A stretch of DNA of 64,000 bases from Agromyces sp. 3263 (GCF_031456545.1 NZ_JAVDUV010000001.1:1674001-1738000), one strand, 5' to 3'. Positions 44,459 through 54,116 are shown, counted from the first letter of the stretch. The notes: generated by a model from the letters alone, not told the origin. Numbers and translations are program-made.

Positions 44459-45043
44459 GTGGCCACCGCCCGCGATACTGCCCCGGAGCGCACCCAATAC
44501 TGGGTCGTCCCGGTCGTCCGCGGACTCCTCGCCCTCGTGCCCGCCGCGGTCATCACGTTCTCGCCGAACCACTCCCCCGAGCTCGGGCTCCTCATCTTCG
44601 GGGCGTGGGCCATCGCGTCGGGCCTCGTCGTGGGGGCCCTGACGCTGCGGCTGATCGACGATCGCGGCATCCGCTCGCTCTTCCTCGTCACCGCGATCGC
44701 CACTGTGGCGGCGGGCCTGCTCGCGGTCACCGTGCCCGGTGCGCTGCCGTTCCTGCTCTACCTCGTGAGCATCTGGGCCGCCGTCACGGGGTTCGTGGAG
44801 CTCTATGCCGGGCTCCGTGCTCGCGGCCGCACCTCCGCCGCGCGCGACTGGATCGCCGCCGGCGCCTTCACCGCGATCCTCGCACTCGTCTTCCTGCTGC
44901 TGCCGCCCGACCCCGTCACCGCGGTCGGCCTGCTCGGCGGGTACTTCGTGATCCTCGGCGTCTATCTCGTCATCGGTGGATTCTCGTTGAAGTGGGCCCT
45001 GGCGCCTGGCGCCGAGGCATCCGGATCGGAGCAGCACCCGTGA
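44459..45043 (+). CDS. HdeD-like DUF308 membrane protein
   Basis: A 194-residue protein with six TM segments in HdeD/DUF308 style: VVRGLLALVPAAVITF, LLIFGAWAIASGLVVG, FLVTAIATVAAGLLAV, FLLYLVSIWAAVTGFVELYAG, DWIAAGAFTAILALVFLL and GLLGGYFVILGVYLVIGGFSL. Function unknown; some homologues act in acid resistance. GTG 44459 is chosen because AAAGAGG lies 5 bases before it; GTG 44444 is in frame. The stop overlaps the next start. Confidence 0.82.
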   Translation: MATARDTAPERTQYWVVPVVRGLLALVPAAVITFSPNHSPELGLLIFGAWAIASGLVVGALTLRLIDDRGIRSLFLVTAIATVAAGLLAVTVPGALPFLLYLVSIWAAVTGFVELYAGLRARGRTSAARDWIAAGAFTAILALVFLLLPPDPVTAVGLLGGYFVILGVYLVIGGFSLKWALAPGAEASGSEQHP

Positions 45044-45387
45044 CCCAGCCGAACGGCGACTACAAGCCCTCGAAGCGCGAGATGCTCCGCCCGGTCGAGT
45101 ACGTCGGCGGCGCCGCGATCGCGGCGATCTTCACTGGGGTCATCACCCTCGTCGCCACTCGTGAGTGGAACCTGGCGCTCATCGCCGCCGGAGGCGTGTT
45201 CATCATCGTGCTCGTCGGACTCGCGCTCTTCTCGATGGCGGTGAAGCCCGACGCGATGGAGTCGGCCGAGATCCACGAGGCCGACCGTGCTCCCGGCACG
45301 TCGACGGATGCCGCAGGGCCGGCGTCCGACGCGCGCGAGACCGGTGTCGACCCCGACGACGACCGCGGGTCGCCCCGGGGCCACTGA
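45040..45387 (+). CDS. Small hypothetical membrane protein
   Basis: A 115-residue protein with two TM segments (YVGGAAIAAIFTGVITLVA and LALIAAGGVFIIVLVGLALFSMAV) and a 45-residue acidic disordered C-terminus (MESAEIHEAD...DDRGSPRGH). It starts at GTG 45040 overlapping the preceding stop (GTGA), so it is co-translated with the DUF308 gene. No known family. Confidence 0.75.
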   Translation: MTQPNGDYKPSKREMLRPVEYVGGAAIAAIFTGVITLVATREWNLALIAAGGVFIIVLVGLALFSMAVKPDAMESAEIHEADRAPGTSTDAAGPASDARETGVDPDDDRGSPRGH

Positions 45388-45408
45388 CCCGCGGCGGCGC
45401 GCGGCCGC

Positions 45409-46788
45409 TCAGAGTCGGTCGACGAGCTCCGAGGCGAGGCCCGTGTACGTCGCGGGGGTGAGCGCGAGCAGGCGCTGCTTCGCGTCGTGGCCGATCTCGA
45501 GCCCCTCGACGAACGCGGCGAGGTCGGCCGCGCCGATGCGCTTGCCGCGCGTGAGGTCCTTCAGCAACGCATACGGGTCGGCGATGGTCGAGCGCCCGGC
45601 CACGACCTCGGCGCGGATGACCGTCTGGATGGCCTCGCCGAGCACCTCCCAGTTGCCGTCGAGGTCGGCGAGGAGCAGCGCAGCGTCGAGGTCGATCTCA
45701 CGGAGGCCGCGCTCGATGTTGTCGAGCGCGAGCAGCGAGTGCCCGAAGCCGACGCCGATGTTGCGCTGCGCGCTCGAGTCGGTGAGGTCGCGCTGCAGGC
45801 GGCTCGTCACCAGGGTCGCGGCGAGCGAGTCGAGCACCGCCGACGAGAGCTCGAGGTTGGCCTCGGCGTTCTCGAAGCGGATGGGGTTCACCTTGTGGGG
45901 CATGGTCGAGGACCCGGTGGCGCCGGCCTGCGGGATCTGCCGGAAGTAGCCGAGCGAGATGTAGGTCCAGATGTCGGTCGCGAGGTTGTGCAGCACCCGG
46001 TTGGCGTGTGACACGCGGCCGTAGAGCTCCGCCTGCCAGTCGTGCGACTCGATCTGCGTGGTGAGGGGGTTCCAGGTGAGCCCGAGCGACTCGACGAACT
46101 CGCGCGACACGTCGGGCCACGCGACATCCGGTGCCGCGACCACGTGCGCCGAGAACGTGCCGGTCGCGCCCGAGAACTTGCCGAGGTACTCGGTGGCCTC
46201 GACCTGCTTCGCGATGCGCTCGAGGCGGTGCACGAAGACCGCGAGCTCCTTGCCCATGGTCGACGGGGTCGCCGGCTGGCCGTGGGTGCGCGAGAGCATC
46301 GCCGCGTCGCGGTGCTCGACGGCGAGGGCCGCGATCGCGTCGATGACGGTGCGGTACTTCGGCAGCCACACCTCGCGCACGGCGTCGCGCACGGTGATCG
46401 CGTAGGAGAGGTTGTTGATGTCCTCGCTCGTGCAGGCGAAGTGGGTGAGCTCGGAGATCGCGTCGAGTCCGAGCAGCTCGAGCCGCCGCCGCACGTAGTA
46501 CTCGACGGCTTTCACGTCGTGGCGGGTCGTGGCCTCGAGCGTGGCGAGCTCGTCGATGTCGGCCTGGCCGAACTCCGCCACGACGGAGCGCAGCTGCGCC
46601 TTCTGCTCGGCGGTGAGCGGCGACGAGCCGAAGAATCCGCGATCGGTCTGCGCGATGAGCCACTCGACCTCGACCTGCACGCGCGCCCGGTTCAGGCCTG
46701 CCTCGGAGAGGTGCTCGCCGAGTTCGCCGACGGCGGCGCGATACCGTCCGTCGAGCGGGCTGAGCGGCTGGGGAGGCAGCGAAGTCAT
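45409..46788 (-). CDS. purB: Adenylosuccinate lyase
   Basis: A 459-residue fumarase/aspartase-superfamily enzyme that removes fumarate from SAICAR and from adenylosuccinate in purine synthesis. It has PLSPLDGRYRAAVGEL at the start, TSEDINNLSYA, RTHGQPATPSTMGKELAVF and the signature SSTMPHKVNPIRFENAEANL. Length and motifs complete. The ATG at 46788 overlaps the stop of the upstream phosphatase gene (4-base ATGA overlap), so the two are co-transcribed. Converges with the small membrane protein gene. Confidence 0.96.
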   Translation of the reverse strand: MTSLPPQPLSPLDGRYRAAVGELGEHLSEAGLNRARVQVEVEWLIAQTDRGFFGSSPLTAEQKAQLRSVVAEFGQADIDELATLEATTRHDVKAVEYYVRRRLELLGLDAISELTHFACTSEDINNLSYAITVRDAVREVWLPKYRTVIDAIAALAVEHRDAAMLSRTHGQPATPSTMGKELAVFVHRLERIAKQVEATEYLGKFSGATGTFSAHVVAAPDVAWPDVSREFVESLGLTWNPLTTQIESHDWQAELYGRVSHANRVLHNLATDIWTYISLGYFRQIPQAGATGSSTMPHKVNPIRFENAEANLELSSAVLDSLAATLVTSRLQRDLTDSSAQRNIGVGFGHSLLALDNIERGLREIDLDAALLLADLDGNWEVLGEAIQTVIRAEVVAGRSTIADPYALLKDLTRGKRIGAADLAAFVEGLEIGHDAKQRLLALTPATYTGLASELVDRL

Positions 46789-47312
46789 CGGATTCCTTGT
46801 CTGAGTGCGGGCGCGAGTTGCCGGAAGAGTGCCGACGTCGACCGCTCTATCATCCCAAGAACTCGATCGAAGGTCGCCTCGTCGGAGTAGTAGGGGTCGG
46901 GCACGTCCTGCAGCGGCGCCAGGTCGGAGTCGAATTCGAGCAGCAACCGCACCTTGTCCTGGTCGAGCGACGACGGCGCCCAGTTGCGCAGGATGCGCGC
47001 CTGACCGCGGTCGAACGCGACGATGAGGTCGAGGTCGGGGAAGTCGCCGGCCTCGAACTGGCGCGCGCGATGCTGCGACCCGTCGTACCCCGCCCGCTCG
47101 AGCGCGTCGATCGTGCGCTGGTCGGCACGCTCGCCCACGTGCCAGTCACCGGTGGCCGCCGATTCGATGGCGAGGTGCTCGCCGAGCCCGGCGCGTTCGG
47201 CGAGGGAGCGCAGCACGACCTCGGCCATCGGTGACCGGCAGATGTTGCCGGTGCAGACGAACGACACTCTGAAGGGCTGCGCGGCGTCCCCCGCGGGTTC
47301 CGCTCGCGTCAT
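46785..47312 (-). CDS. Low-molecular-weight protein tyrosine phosphatase
   Basis: A 175-residue LMW-PTP. P-loop CTGNICRS with nucleophile C20 and R26, and the general-acid region DVPDPYY near residue 140. Removes phosphate from tyrosine or small molecules; homologues take part in exopolysaccharide or arsenate pathways, none indicated here. The ATG at 47312 has only a weak upstream GGGACC. It leads the purB unit and is divergent from the kinase-like gene. Confidence 0.9.
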   Translation of the reverse strand: MTRAEPAGDAAQPFRVSFVCTGNICRSPMAEVVLRSLAERAGLGEHLAIESAATGDWHVGERADQRTIDALERAGYDGSQHRARQFEAGDFPDLDLIVAFDRGQARILRNWAPSSLDQDKVRLLLEFDSDLAPLQDVPDPYYSDEATFDRVLGMIERSTSALFRQLAPALRQGIR

Positions 47313-47408
47313 GGTCCCATTGTGGACGAGAACGGCGCCGGGCACAGCAGGAAAATCGCGCCGACGATACGCTGGTCGACTCCGAGTCCGACACCGAAGG
47401 GGGCGACG

Positions 47409-48302
47409 ATGACGGATGCCCCGCCGCCCGACTTCCACGTGGACCCGGAGCTCGCCGCCCGGCTCGTGGCCGCCCAGCATCCCGACCTCGCCGGACCGGT
47501 GCGGCATGCGGCCGGCGGGTGGGACAACGTGCTGTTCCGCCTCGGCGAGCGGTACGCCGTGCGGATGCCGCGACGGCACGAAGGGGTCGGGCTCATGTGG
47601 AACGAGCAACGGTGGCTGCCCGAGCTCGCGGCCGCGCTGCCGGTTCCGGTGCCCGCGCCGGTGCGCGTCGGCCGGCCGGCGCCTGAGCTGGGCTACGACG
47701 TCCCGTGGAGCATCGTCCCGTGGTTCGACGGGCAGAGCGGGCTCTCCTTCGATCTCGAGACCCGCGGGGTCGCGGCGAGCGCACTGGCCGGGTTCGTCGC
47801 CGAGCTGAGCGCCACGCCGGCGCCGGTGGATGCCCCGTCCAACCCGTACCGCGGCGTGCCGCTCGCCCGCCGGGACGCGGCGATCCGAGCGCGCCTCACC
47901 GGCGGGCGCATCCCCGACGCAGATCGGCTGCTCAGGGTGTGGGAGCGTGCGCTCGCGGCATCCGAGTGGACCGGCCCGCCCGTGTGGCTCCACGGTGACC
48001 TGCACCCGCACAACGTGCTGCTCGCCCCGTCGGGCTTCCTGGTCGCGGTCGTCGACTTCGGGGACCTGACCGCCGGCGACCCGGCCACCGACCTCGCCAC
48101 AGCATGGCTCACCTTCGACGCCCGCTCGCGGCGCCGCTTCCGTTCCGAGCTGGAGGTCCGCCGTGGGGTCGACGAGGCGACGTGGGACCGGGCGCGCGGC
48201 TGGGCGCTCGTGATCGCCTCCGCGGTCGTCGAGATGTCGAGTCCGGCCAGCCGGTTCGGAAGTGTCGCGGCCGAGGAGCTGGCGCAGGTGCTGCTCGACT
48301 GA
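47409..48302 (+). CDS. Aminoglycoside phosphotransferase-fold (APH) family protein
   Basis: A 297-residue kinase-like protein with HAAGGWDNVLFRLGERYAVRMP at the N-lobe (ATP loop), the catalytic WLHGDLHPHNVLL at 193-205 with D197 and N202, and the metal-binding VVDFGDLTAGDP (D216). Its substrate is not known; proteins of this type often phosphorylate sugars, macrolides or other small molecules and are not resistance genes by default. GAAGGGGG precedes ATG 47409, 6 bases away. Confidence 0.85.
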   Translation: MTDAPPPDFHVDPELAARLVAAQHPDLAGPVRHAAGGWDNVLFRLGERYAVRMPRRHEGVGLMWNEQRWLPELAAALPVPVPAPVRVGRPAPELGYDVPWSIVPWFDGQSGLSFDLETRGVAASALAGFVAELSATPAPVDAPSNPYRGVPLARRDAAIRARLTGGRIPDADRLLRVWERALAASEWTGPPVWLHGDLHPHNVLLAPSGFLVAVVDFGDLTAGDPATDLATAWLTFDARSRRRFRSELEVRRGVDEATWDRARGWALVIASAVVEMSSPASRFGSVAAEELAQVLLD

Positions 48303-48422
48303 GCGCGGTATGGCGCTCGGCCGTCGAACGGCTCGTCCTCCACAAGGCCGAGCCGATGGGGAGTGATGCACGGATGCCCCGCCGACTCGCCGCGCGCGCT
48401 TCTGCCGCGCGAGCATCGGGGC

Positions 48423-48740
48423 ATGGACTCCGCCGCACCCTACGTCGCCGTGGTCACGGGCACCGCCACGGCGGAACGCCTCGACGCCGCCCGCCGCCAC
48501 CTGCTCGTGCTGGCGTCGCTCTCCGACGCCGTCCGAATCGATCAGTCGAGGCTCATCCCGGCGAATCCCACCGGCTGGCGTTCGGACGCGACGATCGGGT
48601 ACATGGAGCGGCTCGACAACCTTCGCGCGGGACTCGCGAAGGCCACGTCGCTGCTGAGCGATGCCGAATCGTCCCTCCGACAGCACGTCCGCAACCTCGA
48701 GTTCGAGCTGGCGGGCCTCGAACGCGGTGGCACGAGATGA
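48423..48740 (+). CDS. Small WXG100-like helical protein
   Basis: A 105-residue protein predicted mostly alpha-helical. Central motif GWRSDATIGYMERLDNLRAGLAKA resembles the W-x-S/D turn and helix of WXG100 proteins, with two heptad-like helices and no signal peptide. Its ATG has only a poor binding site (CGGGG). The stop overlaps the hydrolase gene start (ATGA), as in other WXG/effector pairs. Resemblance is by pattern only. Confidence 0.6.
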   Translation: MDSAAPYVAVVTGTATAERLDAARRHLLVLASLSDAVRIDQSRLIPANPTGWRSDATIGYMERLDNLRAGLAKATSLLSDAESSLRQHVRNLEFELAGLERGGTR

Positions 48741-50308
48741 CGTCGGCGCAACCGGGAGCTGATGGTCTCGTCATCTCCGGGGGCGGATCCACGGCCGTTG
48801 AGGTGGACGAGCTGTTCGTGCACGCGGCCAAGTTGGCGGCCACCGCCGCGATCGTCGCGGACTGGCTCGATCGCCTCGACCGCATCTCGCGCGGGCTGGA
48901 GACGATCGACCTCGACGGCCTGTCGGGATTCGGCGCCGCAGGGTCTCCGTTTGCGAGCCTCGGGTTCGCGCGCCAGTGCCTGGGGCACGTCGAGCGCCTG
49001 GCGCGTCGGCTGCCCTCCTCGCTCCTCGACGCGGCCGAGCGGTACGGGGATGTCGAGCGCCGAGTCGAAGCGCTCTGGCAGCTCGGCGCCGTCATCGCGG
49101 CGCCGTGGGTCGGCGCCTTCGCCCCTCTGCTCGTCGCCAACGGCGTGCTCGTGGCGGGCGGGTACGCCGTCGGCTCGGGCATCGGGCGCGCCGTCGGCAT
49201 GAAGCAGACCCCGCTCGTGTCCTGGCTGGCCGAGCACCGGGGGCTGCTGTCCGATCCCGAGTTCGTGCGGCTCGTCCGGGTCGCCGCCGACCACGCCGAC
49301 GAGGTCGTCATGGGGCCTGGCCCGGTGTCCTCGGCTCTCGGGCCGCTGGTCCGGGCTCCCGAGAGCGCGTCCGTGCTGCTCGGCGCCGCCGGCCTCTTCG
49401 GACTCGCCGGCAGCCGTGTGCTCGTCGATGGCCCCGTCACGGTCTCGCGCGTGACGCGCGTCGACCAGGCCGTCGCCGACGGGAAGCGCCTGGTCGGCAA
49501 GCACACGCCGCCCGCGGCATTGGCACCGCACGGGCATCCGGCCGAGGCGCCCGCGCACCTCGGCGACGTGGTGGCGCCGCCCGACGGATACGGCGACCTC
49601 GCCGACCGAGTACCGAGCCCCGAAGACGGCGGCGCACAGATCCGGATCGAGCGATACGGAACGGCTGACGACGCCAGCTGGATCGTCTACGTCGGCGGCA
49701 CCGTCGACCTCGGGCTGACCGCCGGAGAACAGCCCGCCGACATGACGAGCAACCTGCACGGCATCGCCGACGACACCGCCATCGACGCCCTGCGGCTCGC
49801 GGGCGCCGACTCGGGGGCCGGCGAGCGTGCGGTGCGGGCGGCACTCGATGAAGCGGGTGCGGCTCCGGGCGACCGCCTCCTCGCCGTCGGCTACTCGGGC
49901 GGCGGCGTCATCGCGGCGAAGCTCGCCGGCGACGCCGACCTCAACGTCGTCGGTGCCCTGAACCTGGGGGGCCCGGTCGCGTCGGCGCCCCTCCGCGACG
50001 GCGTCGGCGTGGTCTCGCTCGAGCACGAGGAGGATCTCGTGCCGGCCACCGGGGGCGCCGGGCACTCGTCTCCCGAGTTCATCGCCGTATCGAGGAGCGT
50101 CCTCGATACCGACCGGGAGTATGCAGGCATGCTGCCGGCGCACGAGCTGGCGCGCTACCGCGCGACCGCCGCGGCCGTCGACCGATCGGAAGACGAACGG
50201 CTCGTCGCATTCCGGAGCCTCGTCGGCGAGGTGAGCGGTGGAACGTCCGGGTTGCGCAGCGACTGGGTGGCGACGCGCGACCTCAGTCGCGCGACGGGCG
50301 CACGATGA
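48737..50308 (+). CDS. Large protein with helical N-terminus and C-terminal alpha/beta hydrolase domain
   Basis: A 523-residue protein. Residues 20-115 form long helices ([20 protein letters not shown]), perhaps WXG/LXG-like; residues 116-155 are hydrophobic and Gly-rich ([21 protein letters not shown]). The C-terminal domain (about 315-480) has a nucleophile elbow GYSGGG with S387, D433 in the DLVP context and H469 as likely triad. A lipase, esterase or toxin role is possible; no T7SS genes are in the window. Ends overlapping the convergent holin-like gene by 26 bases. Confidence 0.72.
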   Translation: MTSAQPGADGLVISGGGSTAVEVDELFVHAAKLAATAAIVADWLDRLDRISRGLETIDLDGLSGFGAAGSPFASLGFARQCLGHVERLARRLPSSLLDAAERYGDVERRVEALWQLGAVIAAPWVGAFAPLLVANGVLVAGGYAVGSGIGRAVGMKQTPLVSWLAEHRGLLSDPEFVRLVRVAADHADEVVMGPGPVSSALGPLVRAPESASVLLGAAGLFGLAGSRVLVDGPVTVSRVTRVDQAVADGKRLVGKHTPPAALAPHGHPAEAPAHLGDVVAPPDGYGDLADRVPSPEDGGAQIRIERYGTADDASWIVYVGGTVDLGLTAGEQPADMTSNLHGIADDTAIDALRLAGADSGAGERAVRAALDEAGAAPGDRLLAVGYSGGGVIAAKLAGDADLNVVGALNLGGPVASAPLRDGVGVVSLEHEEDLVPATGGAGHSSPEFIAVSRSVLDTDREYAGMLPAHELARYRATAAAVDRSEDERLVAFRSLVGEVSGGTSGLRSDWVATRDLSRATGAR

Positions 50309-50666
50309 GGCCGATCAGCCAGCTGATGAGGCCGAGCACGAGCGCGCCGAGCACGCCCCACCAGAAGCCGTCGACCACGAGGCCGAACCCCATGAGGTCG
50401 CTGATCCAGGCCACGAGCAGCAGCAGGAGTCCGTTCACGATGAACGAGATGAGCCCGAGCGTGAGCACGTACAGCGGGAACGCGATGATCCGCACGAAGG
50501 TGCCGACGAAGGCGTTCACGAAGCCGAAGATCAGGCCGACCAACAGGTACGTGAGCACGGTCGCGAGCGTCGTGTCCTCGTACGGCACCACCTTGACGCC
50601 GGCGACGATGAGCGTCGTCAGCCACAGGGCGACGGCGACGACGATGACCTTGACGATGAAGCGCAT
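50283..50666 (-). CDS. Phage-holin-superfamily IV membrane protein
   Basis: A 127-residue protein with four TM segments ([75 protein letters not shown]), matching the actinobacterial holin-like PF04020-type family. In chromosomes such proteins are common and not phage-related. It converges on and overlaps the 3' end of the hydrolase gene by 26 bases. Confidence 0.85.
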   Translation of the reverse strand: MRFIVKVIVVAVALWLTTLIVAGVKVVPYEDTTLATVLTYLLVGLIFGFVNAFVGTFVRIIAFPLYVLTLGLISFIVNGLLLLLVAWISDLMGFGLVVDGFWWGVLGALVLGLISWLIGLIVRPSRD

Positions 50667-50741
50667 TCCTCAACTCTGGCAGAGAGGTGGTCGCCCGTCA
50701 CGGCAGATCGCGCCGTGGCGCGAAGGGGTACGGTGGAATCC

Positions 50742-51851
50742 GTGACCGCAGCCGAGCCGATGAGGGCCAGCGTGCGCCTTCGCCCCGAGATCGCCGCCCT
50801 CCCCCCGTATCGCCAGGGCCGCCCGGCGCCCGCCGACGGCTTCAAGCTCTCGAGCAACGAGAACCCCCACGCGCCGCTGCCGGGGGTGGCCGATGCCGTC
50901 GCCGCGACGGCCGTCGAGATCAACCGTTACCCCGACGCCACGGCCCTCCCCCTGCGCGAGCGACTGGCGGAGCGATTCGGCGTCACGGCTGACGAGGTGA
51001 TCGTCGGCGCCGGGTCGGTCTCGCTCCTCGCGCAGTTCATCGCCGCGGCCGCCGGTCCGGGCGACGAGGTCGTCTACTCGTGGCGGTCGTTCGAGGCCTA
51101 CCCCGGCCTGGTCACGGTGTCGGGCGCGGCGAGCGTTCGGGTGCCGAACCGCGCCGATCACGGCCACGACCTCGACGCGATGGTCGACGCCATCACGGAG
51201 CGCACGCGTGTCGCCATCGTGTGCTCGCCGAACAACCCCACGGGCACCATCGTCACGGCCGCCGACTTCGACGCATTCATGGCCAGGGTGCCGGGCGACC
51301 TGCTCGTGCTGCTCGACGAGGCCTACATCGAGTTCGTCCGCGACGCGGCATCCGTCGACGGCCGCTCGCTCATCGGCCGTCACCCGAACCTCGTGATCCT
51401 CCGCACCTTCTCCAAGGCCTACGGGCTCGCCGGCCTGCGGGTGGGCTATGCCGTCGGTCCCGAGGCGATCCTCGACGCCGCGCGCGCGACCGCGATCCCC
51501 CTTGGCGTCACCGCCGCGTCGTCCGCCGCGGCACTCGCCTCGCTCGAGCCCGCCGCCGAGGCCGAACTGCTCGCCCGCGTCGATACGATCGCCCAGCGCC
51601 GAGACGCGGTGCGTGCGGCCCTGCTCGAGCAGGGCTGGGCCGTGCCCGAGGCGCACGGCAACTTCGTGTGGCTGCCCACGGGCGACGCCACCGTCGAGGT
51701 CGCCGAGCGCCTGTTCTCCGCCGGGCTCGTCACCCGGGCGTTCCCGCCCGAGGGCATCCGCATCTCGATCGGCGAGCCCGAGTCTGTCGAAACCCTCCTC
51801 CGCATCCTCGGTGAGCTTGTACCGGCTTCACAAGAAGGGCGTACCTCGTAG
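50742..51851 (+). CDS. Histidinol-phosphate/aromatic aminotransferase (HisC/Pat type)
   Basis: A 369-residue PLP enzyme of the HisC family, with [36 protein letters not shown] and K225 in [15 protein letters not shown]. It ends [18 protein letters not shown]. Probably an aromatic or branched-chain amino-acid transaminase (Pat) given the downstream 2-oxoacid dehydrogenase genes. GTG 50742 has GGTGGA 5 bases upstream; ATG 50760 is an alternative. The E1 alpha gene starts 16 bases after the stop. Confidence 0.88.
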   Translation: MTAAEPMRASVRLRPEIAALPPYRQGRPAPADGFKLSSNENPHAPLPGVADAVAATAVEINRYPDATALPLRERLAERFGVTADEVIVGAGSVSLLAQFIAAAAGPGDEVVYSWRSFEAYPGLVTVSGAASVRVPNRADHGHDLDAMVDAITERTRVAIVCSPNNPTGTIVTAADFDAFMARVPGDLLVLLDEAYIEFVRDAASVDGRSLIGRHPNLVILRTFSKAYGLAGLRVGYAVGPEAILDAARATAIPLGVTAASSAAALASLEPAAEAELLARVDTIAQRRDAVRAALLEQGWAVPEAHGNFVWLPTGDATVEVAERLFSAGLVTRAFPPEGIRISIGEPESVETLLRILGELVPASQEGRTS

Positions 51852-51867
51852 CGGGTACCGTGGAACG

Positions 51868-53001
51868 GTGGCAGCCCGCGAGAGAGATTTCACCGCGCCG
51901 ACGGTCCAGCTCCTGACCCCGTCGGGCGAGCTGCGCCCGACGCCCGAGGCGGAGGAGTACCTGCCCCTCGTCGAGGCGCTGCCCGACTCGATGCTCGAGC
52001 AGTTCTACCGCGACATGGCCGTGTCCCGGCGCATCGACATCGCCGGCGCGAACCTGCAGCGGCAGGGCCAGCTGGCCCTCTGGGTGCCGAGTCACGGGCA
52101 GGAGGCCGCCCAGGTCGGGTCCGCTCGCGCCGCACGGCCGCAGGACCACATCTTCCCGTCGTACCGCGAGCACATCGCCGGCATGATCCGCGGGCTCGAC
52201 CCCGTCGCCATCCTGTCGCTGCTGCGCGGCGTCACGCTCGGCGGGTGGAATCCTGCAGAGAACGGCAACTTCCACCTCTACACGCTCGTGCTCGCCTCCC
52301 AGACGCTGCACGCGACCGGCTACGCCATGGGGATGCAGTTCGACGGCGTGGTCGGCACGGGCGATCCCGAGGCGGATGCCGCAGTGCTCGTCTACTACGG
52401 CGACGGCTCCACCTCGCAGGGCGACGCCAACGAGGCGCTCGTCTTCGCCTCGAGCTACCAGACGCCGCAGGTCTTCTTCGTGCAGAACAACGGCTGGGCG
52501 ATCTCGGTGCCCGTCTCCCGCCAGTCGCGCAGCCCGCTCTCGCTGCGCGGCGGCGGCTTCGGCATGCCGGGCGTACGCATCGACGGCAACGACGTGCTCG
52601 TCAGCTACGCCGTCACGCGCCAGTCGCTCGAGGAGGCGCGCGCGGGCGACGGACCCAGCCTCATCGAGGCGGTGACCTACCGGATGGGCGCGCACACCAC
52701 CGCCGACGACCCCACCAAGTACCGCACCGACGAAGAGGTCGCGTTCTGGGCCGAGCGCGACCCCATCACGAGGTACCGCACCTGGCTCGAGGGGCGGGGC
52801 GCGTCGGCGGCCTTCTTCGAGGACGCCGACACCGAGGCGGCCGACGTCGCGTCCGACATGCGCCGGCGTGCGCTCGACGTCGCCGGGCCCGCGCGCGACA
52901 AGATCTTCCGGCACGTCTACAGCGAGCCGCATCCGCTCATGGCCGAGGAGTCCGCGTGGCTCGAGGCGTACGAGTCCGGCTTCGAGGGAGGAGCGGCATG
53001 A
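51868..53001 (+). CDS. Branched-chain 2-oxoacid dehydrogenase E1 alpha (pyruvate dehydrogenase-type)
   Basis: A 377-residue thiamine-diphosphate enzyme subunit. ThDP motif GDGSTSQGDANEALVFASSYQTPQVFFVQNN, PSHGQEAAQVGSARA at the N-terminus, and SYREHIAGMIRG. It decarboxylates a 2-oxoacid with E1 beta. GTG 51868 starts the chain (VAARERDF). The E1 beta gene overlaps its stop (ATGA). With E1 beta and E2 this forms a BCKDH-type operon; pyruvate remains a possible substrate. Confidence 0.92.
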   Translation: MAARERDFTAPTVQLLTPSGELRPTPEAEEYLPLVEALPDSMLEQFYRDMAVSRRIDIAGANLQRQGQLALWVPSHGQEAAQVGSARAARPQDHIFPSYREHIAGMIRGLDPVAILSLLRGVTLGGWNPAENGNFHLYTLVLASQTLHATGYAMGMQFDGVVGTGDPEADAAVLVYYGDGSTSQGDANEALVFASSYQTPQVFFVQNNGWAISVPVSRQSRSPLSLRGGGFGMPGVRIDGNDVLVSYAVTRQSLEEARAGDGPSLIEAVTYRMGAHTTADDPTKYRTDEEVAFWAERDPITRYRTWLEGRGASAAFFEDADTEAADVASDMRRRALDVAGPARDKIFRHVYSEPHPLMAEESAWLEAYESGFEGGAA

Positions 53002-54116
53002 GCTCACGCACCGACGACGAGCGCCTGATGGACGAGGCGGTCGCGACCTCTGCCGAGGTGGGGGCGACCCGCGAGCAGGCCGCGCCCGCGGCATCCGTCG
53101 CACCCGCGGTGCAAGGCGAGACCGAAGCAGGCATGCGCGGAGTGCAGACCCTCTCGATGGCCAAGGCCATCAACGCCGGCCTTCGCGAGGCGCTGCGCGC
53201 CGATGACAAGGTGCTGCTCATGGGCGAGGACATCGGTCCGCTCGGCGGCGTCTTCCGGGTGACCGAGGGCCTGCAGGCCGAGTTCGGCGACAAGCGGGTG
53301 CTCGACACTCCCCTCGCCGAGTCAGGCATCGTCGGCTCGGCGATCGGCCTCGCGATGCGCGGCTACCGGCCCGTGGTCGAGATCCAGTTCGACGGATTCA
53401 TCTTCCCGGCCTTCGACCAGATCACCACGCAGCTCTCGCGGCAGACGGTGCGGCACGACGGCACGGTCTCGATGCCCGTCGTCATCCGCGTGCCCTACGG
53501 CGGCCACATCGGCTCGATCGAGCACCACCAGGAGAGCCCCGAGGCGTACTTCGCGCACACTCCCGGCCTGCGCGTGGTGAGCCCGTCGAGCCCGCACGAC
53601 GCGTACTGGATGATCCAGGAGGCCATCGCCTCGAACGACCCGGTGCTGTTCTTCGAGCCGAAGAGCCGCTACTGGCCGAAGGGGCCGGTCGACCAGGACC
53701 ACTCGGGCATGCCACTGCACGCGAGCCGCGTCATCCGGCAGGGCACCGATGTGACCGTCGTCGGACACGGCGCAATGGTCTCCACCCTGCTGCAGGCGGC
53801 CGACATCGCGGGCGGCGAGGGCACGAGCATCGAGGTCGTCGACCTGCGGTCGCTCTCCCCCATCGACTACGGCCCGTTGCTCGACTCGGTGCAGCGCACC
53901 GGGCGGCTCGTCGTCGCGCAGGAGGCGTACGGCTTCGTCAGCGTCGGGTCCGAGATCGCGGCCACGGTGGCCGAGCGGGCCTTCTACTCGCTCGAGGCGC
54001 CCGTGCTCCGCGTCTCGAGCTTCGACACCCCGTTCCCGCCCGCCTCACTGGAGACCGAGTTCCTGCCGAGCCCCGACCGGGTGCTCGAAGCCGTCGACCG
54101 CGCCCTGGCGTACTGA
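52998..54116 (+). CDS. Branched-chain 2-oxoacid dehydrogenase E1 beta
   Basis: A 372-residue transketolase-like beta subunit. It starts with a 45-residue, Ala/Glu-rich tail, then the core from MRGVQTLSMAKAINAGL, with LLMGEDIGPLGGVFRVTEGL, DTPLAESGIVGSAIGLAM, and EPKSRYWP. The C-domain has VVDLRSLSPIDYGPLL. ATG 52998 overlaps the E1 alpha stop. E2 begins 54 bases downstream. Confidence 0.93.
   Translation: MSSRTDDERLMDEAVATSAEVGATREQAAPAASVAPAVQGETEAGMRGVQTLSMAKAINAGLREALRADDKVLLMGEDIGPLGGVFRVTEGLQAEFGDKRVLDTPLAESGIVGSAIGLAMRGYRPVVEIQFDGFIFPAFDQITTQLSRQTVRHDGTVSMPVVIRVPYGGHIGSIEHHQESPEAYFAHTPGLRVVSPSSPHDAYWMIQEAIASNDPVLFFEPKSRYWPKGPVDQDHSGMPLHASRVIRQGTDVTVVGHGAMVSTLLQAADIAGGEGTSIEVVDLRSLSPIDYGPLLDSVQRTGRLVVAQEAYGFVSVGSEIAATVAERAFYSLEAPVLRVSSFDTPFPPASLETEFLPSPDRVLEAVDRALAY

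Noticed and set aside
41834..45037. Antisense open frame of over 1000 codons opposite the 5'-nucleotidase gene
   Set aside because: A shadow of high-GC codon use on the opposite strand: Arg/Asp/Gly/Val-rich, no motifs. The plus strand encodes a clear secreted nucleotidase.
47409..48302. Antibiotic-resistance gene because of the aminoglycoside phosphotransferase fold
   Set aside because: The APH fold alone does not show resistance; many actinobacterial homologues phosphorylate unrelated small molecules, and no mobile element or resistance context is present.
50283..50666. Prophage remnant suggested by a holin-like protein
   Set aside because: Only the holin-superfamily membrane protein is present; no endolysin, integrase, tail or attachment sites lie nearby, and such proteins are common in chromosomes.
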